This document shows positions 19,962-29,118 of a stretch of DNA of 33,320 bases, one piece after another. Under the pieces are notes generated by a model that saw only the letters and a program-made list of their open reading frames with translations, was not told the origin of the DNA and did not search any database. A program made the translations under genes and the position numbers. The DNA comes from an uncultured Eubacteriales bacterium (GTDB taxonomy: Bacteria > Bacillota > Clostridia > Oscillospirales > CAG-272): assembly GCA_934526185.1 (NCBI GenBank), contig CAKTAA010000018.1:1-33320 (forward strand). Direction: 5' to 3'. Numbering within the stretch: position 1 is the first letter of the stretch; every line of letters starts with the position of its first letter.

Positions 19962-22595
19962 TTACAGATTTTCGTTTTTTAACGCATCGATCAAATTGTC
20001 TTTTTTTATTTTGTTCATAGAGTACAGCATGCTGATAAAGACAACGGCAAAAACGCTTCCCACAGCTATCCCAATCGGGGCCGCCGGCATATAGAACGAA
20101 ATCTGATACCCCTGATTGATACTCCTGAAAATCAGCCAGGTAACAAAAATGGAAACCGGCAGTCCCCAAAGCAGGGCCTTGAAACCGTACAGCAGACATT
20201 CATAATTCATCATGCGTCCGAGCCCGCCGCGCGTCAGCCCGACGGAGCGAAGCATGGCAAAATCCCTTCGGCGCAGTCCGATGTTCGTGGAGATCGTATG
20301 GAACACATTCACAGCGGCTATCAGGGAAATCAACAGAATGAAGCCGTAGGAAAACACATTGACTATCATTATCATATTCCGATCGGTCTCCCCGGAAGCC
20401 GCCACATCGTTCAGCAGTCCGGTCGGCAGCCCTTTTTCCTCCAGCACGGCTGAAAGGCGAGCGCAGACCTCCTTGTGATCGTCCGCCTCAAAGTAAATGG
20501 CTGCGCTGTCGAACATTTCATTTTCCAGGAGATTCTGCATAACGCTTGCAGGGTACATGACGACAAGCGAATCCTCGACGCTTGAATTGCAGCCGAACGC
20601 CAGCTCCTTTGCATAGGTTCCGACCGTGACGGACAGCTCCTTTTCATACGGTCTCTCCCCGAGCGGCAGCGCTTCACAGGCATCCCTCTCCTCAGGCGAC
20701 AGCGCCGAATACGCTTCGCTGTCAAGGCAAAAAGCAGAAAATGTCTGCGGTTTCCTGCTGAACACATCAAACGATTCAAATTTCCCCTTGTCAGTCTGAA
20801 ATACCGTAAGCTCAGATTTTACAATGCCGACCGGCTGCTGCGGATTCCTATACAAAGACGGATCCAGTCCGTACTCTGCAAGATAGGCTTCGTACGTTTC
20901 GTCGTCCACGGAACAGAGAAATACCGAGACCTGGCAGCCGCCGCCCTCCTGAAGGTATTCCTCGGAAAGCGCCGACTCCTCAAAGACGGCATTTGCCCAT
21001 GTACGCAGAATCAGGGCTGAGCGCTTCACCCCCTTTGTGCCGGAAAGTGCGTGCAAAAGATCCTCCGGCTCCGCTGTCTCCCTGACATCCTGGCTCAGGG
21101 AGTAAACAATATCATATTCTTCCTCCTCAAAAACGCCGATAACGCTCTCCTTCAGGTACGTACAGAAGGAATTGGCGGATATGAACAGGACAATGCTCAT
21201 GAAAAGTGACAGAACGGTCGCCCGGTACTTTTTCCGGCTGCGCCTAAAATATTTTTTCGCCAGCATTCCCTCAAGGCCGAAAAGCCGCAGCGTCAGCCGT
21301 GAAGTTCCGACAGGCCGCGCCGAAGCCGAAATGTCCCGCGCCTGACGGATCGCTTCTATAGCGGTGATTTTTGTCGCCCTGCGGGCGGGAATCCACGCGG
21401 ACAGCAGCACAGTCAAAAGCGCAACGGCCGCTGCCGTGACAACGGACAGAAGATTCACATGCAGAGCAATAGAATACGGCGCGCCTCCGTTGTAGAGCGA
21501 GGAAAAGGCGCCGCCGACAGCGTACAGCGTGACGCCGATGCCGGCAATGCCGCAGAGAATGCCAATCGGGACGCCCGCAGCGCTGATGAAGAGCGCTTCA
21601 AGCAGCACGCTTTTCCGAATCTGATTTTTTGTTGCGCCTACAGAAGAAAGCAGCCCGAACTGCCGCGTCCTCTCACTGACAGAAATGGAAAAGGCGTTGT
21701 AAATGAGAGAGACGGAACCGAACATGATAAGCAGAATGAGAATAGCGCCCAAGCTGTACAGAACCCTGTAGAAGCTCTCGAAGCCGGAGACGCCGCTGTA
21801 AAGCAGCACGTCTGAATTTCTCAGAATACGTACCGCACCGCCCACAAGGGATTCCTCCTCCAGCACCTGATAGGTATTCTTTGCATTGTCCAGCTTGAAA
21901 TAGACATGATACTGCGCGTCGGAGGAGCCGGACGCTTCGTCCATGCGCGTGAGAGCCGTGTATCCGGGTGCGGAATAATCTTCAAAGGAGGGGCGTTCAT
22001 AAAATCCGACAACCGTGTAAACCGCCGTCCCGGAGGTCACAAGCTGTTCCGAAACGCCGTCCTCGCCTGTCTGGAAGCTGATAAACTGATCCAGCTCCTC
22101 CCCGTCAGAGGCGACACGTTTTCCAAGCGTCAGCTCCAAGGTATCCCCGATGCTCTTTTTCACCCCGCCGTTGGTGCGAAGGTGATCGGGCAGAAGAACC
22201 TCCGAGCTGTTCTGCGGCAGACGTCCCGCGCTCAGATGCACGGGCATGGTTTCAAAAAAGGTATCGTCCGCCTCCTCGACATAAAGATACGGCTTATAAT
22301 CATTCTGAGAGCCGTCGAGCAGTGCATAGCCGGCCTCCCGCGAGCAGGCGATCCGGCTGACATCCTCCCGTCCGGCGATGCTCTGCGCCCGGTCTTCGGA
22401 CACACCGTACAGACATCCGTGCCAGTCGCCGTCATTGTAGACGGCAATCGTAAGCATGTAATGCTGAAGGCTGGATAAAAACGTCGTGACCGCTGTAATC
22501 ATGGCCGCCGACAGAATGACGCCCACAATGGTGACCAGCGTTCGGGTTCTGTTCGCCTTCAGCGCCCGAAACGTATAGGTAGACAGTATATTCAT
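19962..22595 (-). CDS. ABC transporter permease, FtsX/MacB type with two FtsX domains
   Basis: This is an 877-residue membrane protein. One helix at about 19-43 is followed by an extracellular domain (about 45-265), then three helices (about 270-300, 325-355, 378-400). A conserved cytoplasmic loop 'IPARRATKITAIEAIRQAR' comes next. The pattern repeats: a helix at about 455-478, a second large extracellular domain, and three helices between about 735 and 860. This eight-helix double FtsX layout is known from exporters of peptides, lipids or antibiotics and from sensors of cell-wall stress. It lies 98 bp after the ATPase gene. No cargo peptide gene is nearby, so an efflux or resistance role is likely. 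It is intact. Confidence 0.9.
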   Translation of the reverse strand: MNILSTYTFRALKANRTRTLVTIVGVILSAAMITAVTTFLSSLQHYMLTIAVYNDGDWHGCLYGVSEDRAQSIAGREDVSRIACSREAGYALLDGSQNDYKPYLYVEEADDTFFETMPVHLSAGRLPQNSSEVLLPDHLRTNGGVKKSIGDTLELTLGKRVASDGEELDQFISFQTGEDGVSEQLVTSGTAVYTVVGFYERPSFEDYSAPGYTALTRMDEASGSSDAQYHVYFKLDNAKNTYQVLEEESLVGGAVRILRNSDVLLYSGVSGFESFYRVLYSLGAILILLIMFGSVSLIYNAFSISVSERTRQFGLLSSVGATKNQIRKSVLLEALFISAAGVPIGILCGIAGIGVTLYAVGGAFSSLYNGGAPYSIALHVNLLSVVTAAAVALLTVLLSAWIPARRATKITAIEAIRQARDISASARPVGTSRLTLRLFGLEGMLAKKYFRRSRKKYRATVLSLFMSIVLFISANSFCTYLKESVIGVFEEEEYDIVYSLSQDVRETAEPEDLLHALSGTKGVKRSALILRTWANAVFEESALSEEYLQEGGGCQVSVFLCSVDDETYEAYLAEYGLDPSLYRNPQQPVGIVKSELTVFQTDKGKFESFDVFSRKPQTFSAFCLDSEAYSALSPEERDACEALPLGERPYEKELSVTVGTYAKELAFGCNSSVEDSLVVMYPASVMQNLLENEMFDSAAIYFEADDHKEVCARLSAVLEEKGLPTGLLNDVAASGETDRNMIMIVNVFSYGFILLISLIAAVNVFHTISTNIGLRRRDFAMLRSVGLTRGGLGRMMNYECLLYGFKALLWGLPVSIFVTWLIFRSINQGYQISFYMPAAPIGIAVGSVFAVVFISMLYSMNKIKKDNLIDALKNENL

Positions 22596-22693
22596 AACAC
22601 TCTCGCTTTCCGAAAAAGTATATCGGTACAGACAGTTTCTTTCCGCGCTCCGTCAAGGAGCGGAACGCATCCTGTTTACATGAACGGAAGGCG

Positions 22694-23377
22694 TCAGCCG
22701 CCTGCGGGAGTATCGCTTGTGATTCTGCCGTCTTCAACAGAAAGAATGCGGTCCGTCCGGAGCGCAATCGACTCGTCGTGCGTAATGATAATAAGCGTCT
22801 GACCGTATTTGCGGTTGGAAAGCTTGAGCAGCTCCACAATCTCGTGGCTGTTTTGGGAATCAAGATTGCCGGTCGGCTCATCCGCCAGAACGATGGCAGG
22901 AGCGTTGATGAGCGCCCGTCCGATGGACACCCGCTGCTGCTGACCGCCGGAGAGCTGATTGGGAAGATGACTTTCCCGCCCCCGCAGCTTCAGGGTGTCG
23001 AGCAGCTCGGATAGCCGGTCCTCGTTGACCTTTCTCCCGTCCATCAGCACCGGCAGCGTAATGTTTTCCCGGACATTGAGCACCGGAATGAGGTTATAGA
23101 ACTGATAAATCAAACCGACCTGTCTCCGCCGAAAGACAGCGAGCTGCTCATCGTTCTGCGCGTAGACGTCGCAGCCGTCCACAAACACCTTGCCGGAGGT
23201 CGGGCGGTCTACCCCGCCGAGAATGTGGAGAAGCGTGGATTTGCCCGAGCCGGAGGGACCGATAATCGCGACGCACTCCCCCTTTTGAACGGAAAAGGAG
23301 ACGTCGTCGAGCGCCTTGACCGTATTGCTGCCTGTCCCGTAGGTTTTCGTCAGATGCTGAACCTGAATCAGCTCCAT
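22694..23377 (-). CDS. ABC transporter ATP-binding protein (LolD/MacB type)
   Basis: This 227-residue ATPase powers the FtsX-type permease downstream. Walker A GPSGSGKST is at 40-48, the Q-loop at YQFYNLIP (91-98), the signature LSGGQQQR at 142-149, Walker B IVLADEPTGNLD at 162-173, and the H-loop at ITHD (198-201). 'EPTGNLDS' and the 'YQFYNLIP' form are typical of the LolD/BceA/SalX group. ATG 23377 follows GGAAAGGA. A BceR-like box lies about 100 bp upstream of the start, between this gene and the kinase gene. Confidence 0.95.
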   Translation of the reverse strand: MELIQVQHLTKTYGTGSNTVKALDDVSFSVQKGECVAIIGPSGSGKSTLLHILGGVDRPTSGKVFVDGCDVYAQNDEQLAVFRRRQVGLIYQFYNLIPVLNVRENITLPVLMDGRKVNEDRLSELLDTLKLRGRESHLPNQLSGGQQQRVSIGRALINAPAIVLADEPTGNLDSQNSHEIVELLKLSNRKYGQTLIIITHDESIALRTDRILSVEDGRITSDTPAGG

Positions 23378-23466
23378 GTAAAATCATTCCTTTCCATGCA
23401 TGAGATGCGGCCGCCCGCTTCCCTAACAGAATAGCAGATGAGAATGACAGTCCGGTGACTGCGATA

Positions 23467-23480
23467 TTACAAAAACGTCA
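23467..23480 (-). promoter_or_regulatory. Candidate response-regulator box (BceR-like)
   Basis: On the minus strand TGACG-TTTT-TGTAA (23480-23467) differs by one base from the published TNACA-N4-TGTAA consensus of BceR-type regulators. It lies between the kinase and ATPase genes, the usual place for such a site. A wider GTGAC...GTCAC inverted repeat overlaps it. No clear -35/-10 pair was found downstream. Confidence 0.4.
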
Positions 23481-23553
23481 CATTGGCCGAAGAGAAATCC
23501 GAAAATTTCAACGCGGCCGCCGAAATGCCGCGAAAAGAGGAAATATTCTGACG

Positions 23554-24567
23554 CTATACCGTCTCGTTGCGGTAGAAACGCAGAACAAAAACCGCTCCGT
23601 CCTTGCCGCGCGCATGTTCGGCCTTTATGGTACCGTTTTGTGCCAAAAGGATCATACGGGCAAGCGCAAGACCGATGCCGAAGCTTTCGGAGCCCGCGTT
23701 TTTGCCTTTGTAGAAGCGCTCAAACAGATGAGGCAAATCCTCATCGGAAATCCCGCCGCCCTCGTCCCTGACAGTGAGCTGCGTGTAAACGGCATTCTGC
23801 GAGGCAGCAATGTGTACCGTACCGCCGGCCGGCGTATATTCGACACAGTTTTTCAAGACATTCCCCAGCGCTTCGGCAGACCACGCGAGATCACCGAAAA
23901 AGGTTTCTCCGCCGTCTGCGCATATGTCAAGCGTCTGCTCCCTCAGCTCCATCGGAATCAGCAGCGGAGCGGAAGCTCTTTCGATAAGCTCCGAAACACG
24001 GAACTCCCTCCGCACAAAGCGAACAGCTCCCGCATCCAGCCTTGACATTTTTAGCAGCGCGCCAATCAGCCAGTCGATACGGGTAAGCAGGCGGGAAAGC
24101 TCTTTTACATGCCGCATTCTGCTCTCCCTGTCGGCCTCCGGCCGGGACATCAGCGAAAGAATCAGGTGCATGGAGGTCAGCGGCGTGCGTATCTGATGAG
24201 AGATATCCGCCAAAGCATCTGCCAGAAAGACTTTATCGCGTTCCAGCGCGCCGGCTTGCTCCCGCAGACGAATCATCAGCTTTGCGACCTCGCTGTGCAG
24301 AATGGACAGTTCTCCCTCCGCGTAATCCTGCATCGGCATTTCCCCCTCTCCGTGAAGGATGGCGTCAATTTGTCCCGCCATATTTTCAAGCCGGCGGTAG
24401 CGTCTGTACGTCGATAGGAAGTGCAGAAGAGCGCAGAAAAGGGACGCAGCCAGAGCCGTCCAGCCGGCAGAAGGATTCTGAATAAAGCCCGCTGCGCCGG
24501 CTACGGCGGCTGCCGCCGTAAACAGCAGCGCCTGCACCTTAATTTCAGGATTTCTGAAAAAACGCAT
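23554..24567 (-). CDS. Intramembrane-sensing histidine kinase (BceS-like), without an adjacent response regulator
   Basis: This is a 337-residue sensor kinase. Two membrane helices (about 11-28 and 36-54) are separated by only a few residues, so there is no outer sensing domain. This is the intramembrane-sensing type that reads the state of a partner ABC transporter. The phosphorylated His124 sits in DISHQIRTPL; the N box is NVLKNCVEYTP (236-246), with G1 DEGGGI and G2 SFGIGLALA. TTGGAGGT precedes ATG 24567. Normally a response-regulator gene lies directly upstream. Here the next gene upstream is the E1 dehydrogenase, with 259 bp of non-coding DNA between. The regulator may be elsewhere in the genome or lost. 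Confidence 0.92.
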   Translation of the reverse strand: MRFFRNPEIKVQALLFTAAAAVAGAAGFIQNPSAGWTALAASLFCALLHFLSTYRRYRRLENMAGQIDAILHGEGEMPMQDYAEGELSILHSEVAKLMIRLREQAGALERDKVFLADALADISHQIRTPLTSMHLILSLMSRPEADRESRMRHVKELSRLLTRIDWLIGALLKMSRLDAGAVRFVRREFRVSELIERASAPLLIPMELREQTLDICADGGETFFGDLAWSAEALGNVLKNCVEYTPAGGTVHIAASQNAVYTQLTVRDEGGGISDEDLPHLFERFYKGKNAGSESFGIGLALARMILLAQNGTIKAEHARGKDGAVFVLRFYRNETV

Positions 24568-24701
24568 AGAAAACCTCCAAATAGAAATTGTCAGGCATAT
24601 TTCCGCCCCCCGGAACGTTTCCCAAAACGCAGATCAGCCTATCGGAAGCCCGGCGCTTGTTTTTTCCGGCAAAGCCATCGACGCAGTTCTGTCCGGGAAT
24701 T

Positions 24702-24744
24702 CAAAAAAAGGGGCGCGGTACGGTCAGCACTGACCGTCCGCGCC
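24702..24744 (-). terminator. Terminator of the 2-oxoacid dehydrogenase operon
   Basis: GGCGCGG (24712-24718) pairs with CCGCGCC (24738-24744), and CGGTCAG (24721-24727) with CTGACCG (24730-24736). In the minus direction a CCTTTTTTTG run (24711-24702) follows. It lies about 80 bp after the E1 stop and shields the kinase gene from read-through. Confidence 0.88.
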
Positions 24745-24826
24745 TACAGCCGGCACAGCCGTTTTTACGATAGAAAATAATTGCCCGTCACATAGTTTTC
24801 CGTCAGATTTCCGTCAGGAAAAACCG

Positions 24827-27304
24827 TTACACGCCCTTTTTGGAGCGCTCCATCTTTTCGATGTTTGTAAAGCTGGCCTCGGCTACATGGCCCGGCAGCG
24901 GTACAATCTTTTCGTGAATAGCGTCGATAATCGTAGAAGCCTGAGGGAAGAAGCTCTTTTCCAGCTCAAACGCAGGAGTAATCCAGTTGCGGGAGCCCAC
25001 GACCACAGGCGGCGCATCCAGATCGTCAAAGCAAAGCTCGGCGATATTGGAGGCCATGTCCCGCATGACGGAGTTTCTCTCGCAAGCGTCGCCTACCAGA
25101 ACGATGCGCCCGGTCTTTTTCACCGATTCGACAACCTTTTCATAATTGAACGGCACAACGCTTCTGGCGTCGATAATTTCAGCCGACAGGCCGTATTTTT
25201 CCTCCAAAAGCTTAGCGGCCTCCATAGCGCGGTACAGCACGGCACCGATTGTCAGAATTGTAATATCCTTGCCCTCGCGCTTGATATCCGGCTCGCCTAT
25301 AGCAATTTCATAGCTTTCCTGCGGCACGCCGCCCGCATGGAATTCCTCGCCCTTGTCATAAATGCGCTGGCTCTCAAAGAACACAACGGGATCCGTACCG
25401 TTCAGCGCAGCGGACATGAGCCCCTTTGCGTCGTACGGTGTCGCCGGGAACACGACCTTCAGGCCCGGAATGTGCGCCGTCAGCGCTGTCCAGTCCTGCG
25501 AGTGCTGCGCGCCGTATTTTGAACCCACGGAAACACGGAGCACAATGGGCATTTTGAGGATACCGGCGGACATCGCCTGCCATTTCGCCATCTGGTTGAA
25601 GATTTCATCGCCCGCGCAGCCGATGAAGTCCGCATACATCAGTTCTACAATCACGCGGCCGCCGCTCATCGCGTAGCCCACGGCGGAGCCGACAATAGCG
25701 GATTCGGAAATCGGTGCGTTGAAGAAGCGGTGATACGGCAGAGCCTCCGTCAGACCTCTGTATACAGCGAAAGCGCCGCCCCAGTCGCGGTTGTCCTCGC
25801 CGTAAGCCACCAGCGTCGGATCCTCGTAGAATTTATCGATAATGGTCTCGAACAGGGCGTCGCGCACGCCGAGCTGCTTGATTTTCGGAACAGGCTTTCC
25901 CGCTTCGTCAAAGGCGAAGCGCGCCTTGGATTTGAGCTGCTTGACGCGCGGATTCTCCTCCTTGGGCATCAGCACCTCCGGCTCTCTGTCCGGATCAAAG
26001 GATTTGACCTGCTGATTGGAGAACATCAGAGAGGCAATGGCGTCCGGATTTTTGACCAGATCCATGCGCGGAGAAATCTCATCGTTTATGGCAAGCTTCA
26101 TAATTTCCGTCATTCTTTTTGTGATCATCTCGTGCATCACATCGAAGTCGTCCTTCTTGGCAATGCGGCCGGAAATGAGCTTTTTGCGGAAAGCCTCGAT
26201 CGGATCTGCAGCCTTCCATGCCTCGATTTCCTCGGCGGAACGGTATGTGGAGGAATCCGACGGGCTATGGCCAGACACACGGTAGGTAACCACGTCGAGC
26301 AGAGCCGGCCCCTTGCCAGAGAGCAGGATTTCCTTCTTGCGCGTCACCGCATCGATGACCGCCAGCGGATCGTAGCCGTTAACGCGCTCTGCATGCATCT
26401 GATCCGGGTTGAAGCCCGCGCCGAGCCGTGCAGCCATATCGAAGCCCATGGTCTCTCCCTGTGTCTGACCGCCCATGCCGTAATGGTTGTTAAAGATGTT
26501 GAAAAGGATGGGCATGCCCTCGTCCGCGCCGTCGTTCCACAGCTTGCGGATCTGGTCCATGGAGGCAAAATTGAAGGATTCGAGCAGCGGACCGCGTCCG
26601 GTCGCGCCGTCGCCGAAGTTTGCAACGACGATTCCCTTTTTGCGGTTCGCGCGCTTGTAGAGTGCCGCACCGAGCGCCACAGGCGCTGCCGCGCCGACGA
26701 TGGCATTATTGGGCATAATGCCGAACGGGATAAAGAACGCGTGCATGGAGCCGCCAAGACCTCTGTTGAAGCCTGTTGTCCGCGCAAAAATTTCGGCAAG
26801 CGCGCCGTACAGCAGAAAATCGATCGCAAGCTCCTTTACATTGTCTCTCGAAGCAAGCTTTCCCTCGACAACCTTCAGAACGGAACCGCCGAGGAATTCA
26901 CGCATGATATCGTACAGCTCGCCGTCGTCCAGCTTCTGGATGGAGGAAAGCCCCTTGGCGAGAATCTCACCGTGAGAACGGTGGGAGCCGAAGGTAAGGT
27001 CGTCGATATCCAGCGCGTAAGCTTCGCCCACGGCGGATGCCTCCTGACCGATGGAAAGATGCGCCGGCCCCGGATTGTTGTATTCCACGCCGTTGTACGC
27101 GCTCTTTGTTTTGACCTCGTTCAGCATGGTTTCAAATTCGCGGATGATCGCCATATCGCGGTAAATCCGCATGAAATCCTCTTTGGAGTAGAGCTTTTTC
27201 TCTTCGGCCAGCGTTTTGTGATACTGGCAGACCGGAATGTCATCAAAAGTGATGTATCCGGCCTCAAATGCTTTTTTCGGATCGACAAATTGACTTTTCG
27301 GCAT
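24827..27304 (-). CDS. 2-oxoacid dehydrogenase E1, alpha and beta subunits fused
   Basis: This 825-residue protein joins the two E1 chains, which are usually separate (about 330-380 and 325 residues). The alpha part (about 40-430) has 'GSHRSHGEILAKG' and the thiamin diphosphate motif, GDG at 231-233 to NN at 272-273. After a charged linker (about 430-490), the beta part (about 495-820) shows 'VAYGEDNRDWGG', 'FFNAPISESAIVGSAVGYAM' and 'QHSQDWTALTAHIPGLKVV'. It decarboxylates a 2-oxoacid and hands the acyl group to E2. Substrate could be pyruvate, acetoin or a branched-chain acid; the sequence does not decide. ATG 27304 (MPKSQF) was chosen; a longer frame upstream has no support. Confidence 0.9.
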   Translation of the reverse strand: MPKSQFVDPKKAFEAGYITFDDIPVCQYHKTLAEEKKLYSKEDFMRIYRDMAIIREFETMLNEVKTKSAYNGVEYNNPGPAHLSIGQEASAVGEAYALDIDDLTFGSHRSHGEILAKGLSSIQKLDDGELYDIMREFLGGSVLKVVEGKLASRDNVKELAIDFLLYGALAEIFARTTGFNRGLGGSMHAFFIPFGIMPNNAIVGAAAPVALGAALYKRANRKKGIVVANFGDGATGRGPLLESFNFASMDQIRKLWNDGADEGMPILFNIFNNHYGMGGQTQGETMGFDMAARLGAGFNPDQMHAERVNGYDPLAVIDAVTRKKEILLSGKGPALLDVVTYRVSGHSPSDSSTYRSAEEIEAWKAADPIEAFRKKLISGRIAKKDDFDVMHEMITKRMTEIMKLAINDEISPRMDLVKNPDAIASLMFSNQQVKSFDPDREPEVLMPKEENPRVKQLKSKARFAFDEAGKPVPKIKQLGVRDALFETIIDKFYEDPTLVAYGEDNRDWGGAFAVYRGLTEALPYHRFFNAPISESAIVGSAVGYAMSGGRVIVELMYADFIGCAGDEIFNQMAKWQAMSAGILKMPIVLRVSVGSKYGAQHSQDWTALTAHIPGLKVVFPATPYDAKGLMSAALNGTDPVVFFESQRIYDKGEEFHAGGVPQESYEIAIGEPDIKREGKDITILTIGAVLYRAMEAAKLLEEKYGLSAEIIDARSVVPFNYEKVVESVKKTGRIVLVGDACERNSVMRDMASNIAELCFDDLDAPPVVVGSRNWITPAFELEKSFFPQASTIIDAIHEKIVPLPGHVAEASFTNIEKMERSKKGV

Positions 27305-27534
27305 AATAAACCCAAACTTTCTCCGGCGGAGGAATAGATTCACAGATTCGCCGCGGCCGCCGGCCCCCGGCCAGTGCAAATGGAAACTGTATGCAGATTT
27401 TGCCGGTCTGAGCGTCGCTCATTTCGTCAAAATCAGGAGATTTCAGCGCATGAGCACGGAAACTCCCGCACGATTTGTATTGAGTACAGAGTTCAAACCA
27501 AGCTCAAAAATCAAATCCGGCTGAACCGGTTCCG

Positions 27535-28899
27535 TCACTCTACCATAAACATGGCCTCTCGGATAACCTCACCGACCGTAGGATGCGGGAACACCGATTT
27601 CTGAATATCCTCCACGCGCATCTCTCTGTCAACCATCATCGCGGCGCCGTAAATCATCTCCGACGCATAGGAGCCGAGAATGTGAACGCCGAGCACGTTC
27701 CGGTGTGCGCGGCCGATAATCAGCTTAACCACGCCGTTTCCTTGTTCGTTTTCCGCCACATAGCGGCCGCTGTACTGAAGCGGGACCGTAAGCGACGTAA
27801 ACTCCAGCCCTTTGGCCGCCGCGCTTTCCGAGGTTTCCCCGACGGACGCCGCCTCCGGATTGGTATAAATAACAGACGGAATGGACTCGTACCGTACGCG
27901 GTCGCGCTCGCCCGCCATATTGCTGATACACACCTCGCCCTCACGGTACGCTGTATGAGCCAGCATTGACCGGCCGTTTACGTCCCCGGCAGCCCATACA
28001 CCGGGAACATTGGTCCTGCCGCATTCATCGGTCAGTATCGCCCCTCGCTCCGTCGCAACACCTATGGAGTCCAGTCCGATTCCCTCGGTCACAGGCCGGC
28101 GGCCTATCGATACCAGAACAGCGTCCGCTTCAGTCTCCCATGCCTTTCCGCCTGCCTCATAGGAGACAGCGCCCTCTTTCACGGCGGTCACCCGGGCATT
28201 CAGCAGGAAGCGTACACCCTTTTCCTCGTAAGCCTTTTTTAGCAGCTCCGAAATCTCGCGGTCGGTCGGACCGGCGATGTGATCCAGCATTTCGATGACC
28301 GTCACCTCAGAGCCGACAGAGCGGAAATAAGAAGCCATCTCCAGTCCGATGACGCCGCCGCCGATGACCGTCAGTTTCTCCGGAACCGTTTTTCTATCCA
28401 GAATTTCGCGGTTCGTCATGGCAAAACCGGAAGCAAGCGCCTCGCGCAGACCGGGAATCGGCGGCAGCGCAGGAGAGGAACCGGTGCAGATCAGCAGCCG
28501 CTTTCCCTGATAGGACTTGCCGTCAGCCTCTACGGCAAAAGCGCCCTCCTCCCTGCCGCGGATGGTTCCGTAAGCCGAAATCACGTCCACGCCTGCCTTT
28601 TTCATGGAAGCGCCGATACCGCCCACCAGCTTCTTTACCACTCTGTCCTTGCGCTGCACAACCTTTCCGTGGTCAATCGAAGCACCGGAAAGGTTCACGC
28701 CGTATGCGGCGCCGTGTTTTGCCGAGTCATACAGCTTGGCGGAATACAGCAGCGTCTTTGTCGGGATACAGCCCTCGTTGAGGCACACGCCTCCAAGCGC
28801 ACGTCCCTCTATAAGAAGCGTCTTCATTTTTCGGTGCGCGGCGCGCTCAGCCGCATTGTAACCGGCAGGCCCTCCTCCGAGCACAATCAAATCATACAT
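27535..28899 (-). CDS. lpdA: Dihydrolipoyl dehydrogenase (E3)
   Basis: This 454-residue flavoenzyme reoxidises the lipoyl group of E2 with NAD+. The FAD-binding GGGPAGYNAA is at 8-17 and the redox disulfide GGVCLNEGCIPTK has Cys39 and Cys44. The NAD-binding 'VIGGGVIGLEMASYF' lies near 175-190, and the second FAD site is 'VWAAGDVNG'. The catalytic His-Glu pair is in HPTVGEVIREA near the C-terminus. AAAGGAG precedes ATG 28899. It lies between the E2 and E1 genes with about 220-230 bp on each side, so transcripts may be processed or separately controlled. Confidence 0.96.
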   Translation of the reverse strand: MYDLIVLGGGPAGYNAAERAAHRKMKTLLIEGRALGGVCLNEGCIPTKTLLYSAKLYDSAKHGAAYGVNLSGASIDHGKVVQRKDRVVKKLVGGIGASMKKAGVDVISAYGTIRGREEGAFAVEADGKSYQGKRLLICTGSSPALPPIPGLREALASGFAMTNREILDRKTVPEKLTVIGGGVIGLEMASYFRSVGSEVTVIEMLDHIAGPTDREISELLKKAYEEKGVRFLLNARVTAVKEGAVSYEAGGKAWETEADAVLVSIGRRPVTEGIGLDSIGVATERGAILTDECGRTNVPGVWAAGDVNGRSMLAHTAYREGEVCISNMAGERDRVRYESIPSVIYTNPEAASVGETSESAAAKGLEFTSLTVPLQYSGRYVAENEQGNGVVKLIIGRAHRNVLGVHILGSYASEMIYGAAMMVDREMRVEDIQKSVFPHPTVGEVIREAMFMVE

Positions 28900-29118
28900 A
28901 CCTGCATCTCCTTTACTATCGTATGCGTTTTAAGGTCTGACAGGCCGCTTCGCCTGTCCCGTATCCTCCCGCTTCGGCGGGACGTTGTTCTTGACAGACG
29001 CGAAACCGTCAGGTCTGCGAACAAACGCAGGAGCTTCCCTGTTTGCCGAAAAGCTGTTCAGATCCGCGCGTTTTGCCGCTAAGCGGTCTGTCCCGCCGGA
29101 TATTATCCGTCCCCCCGC
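28900..29118 (-). other. Hairpin-rich gap between the E2 and E3 genes
   Basis: Two strong stem-loops stand close together: GACAGGC/GCCTGTC (28939-28945 with 28952-28958) and CCCGC-TTCG-GCGGG (28968-28981). No U-run follows in the minus direction, so they are not ordinary terminators. They could stabilise or process the mRNA and set the E2:E3 ratio. No ORF is supported. Confidence 0.45.

Noticed and set aside
25730..27337. 535-codon open frame on the plus strand
   Set aside because: It is antisense to the E1 gene, whose domains and catalytic motifs are unmistakable. No promoter or ribosome binding site supports the plus-strand frame.
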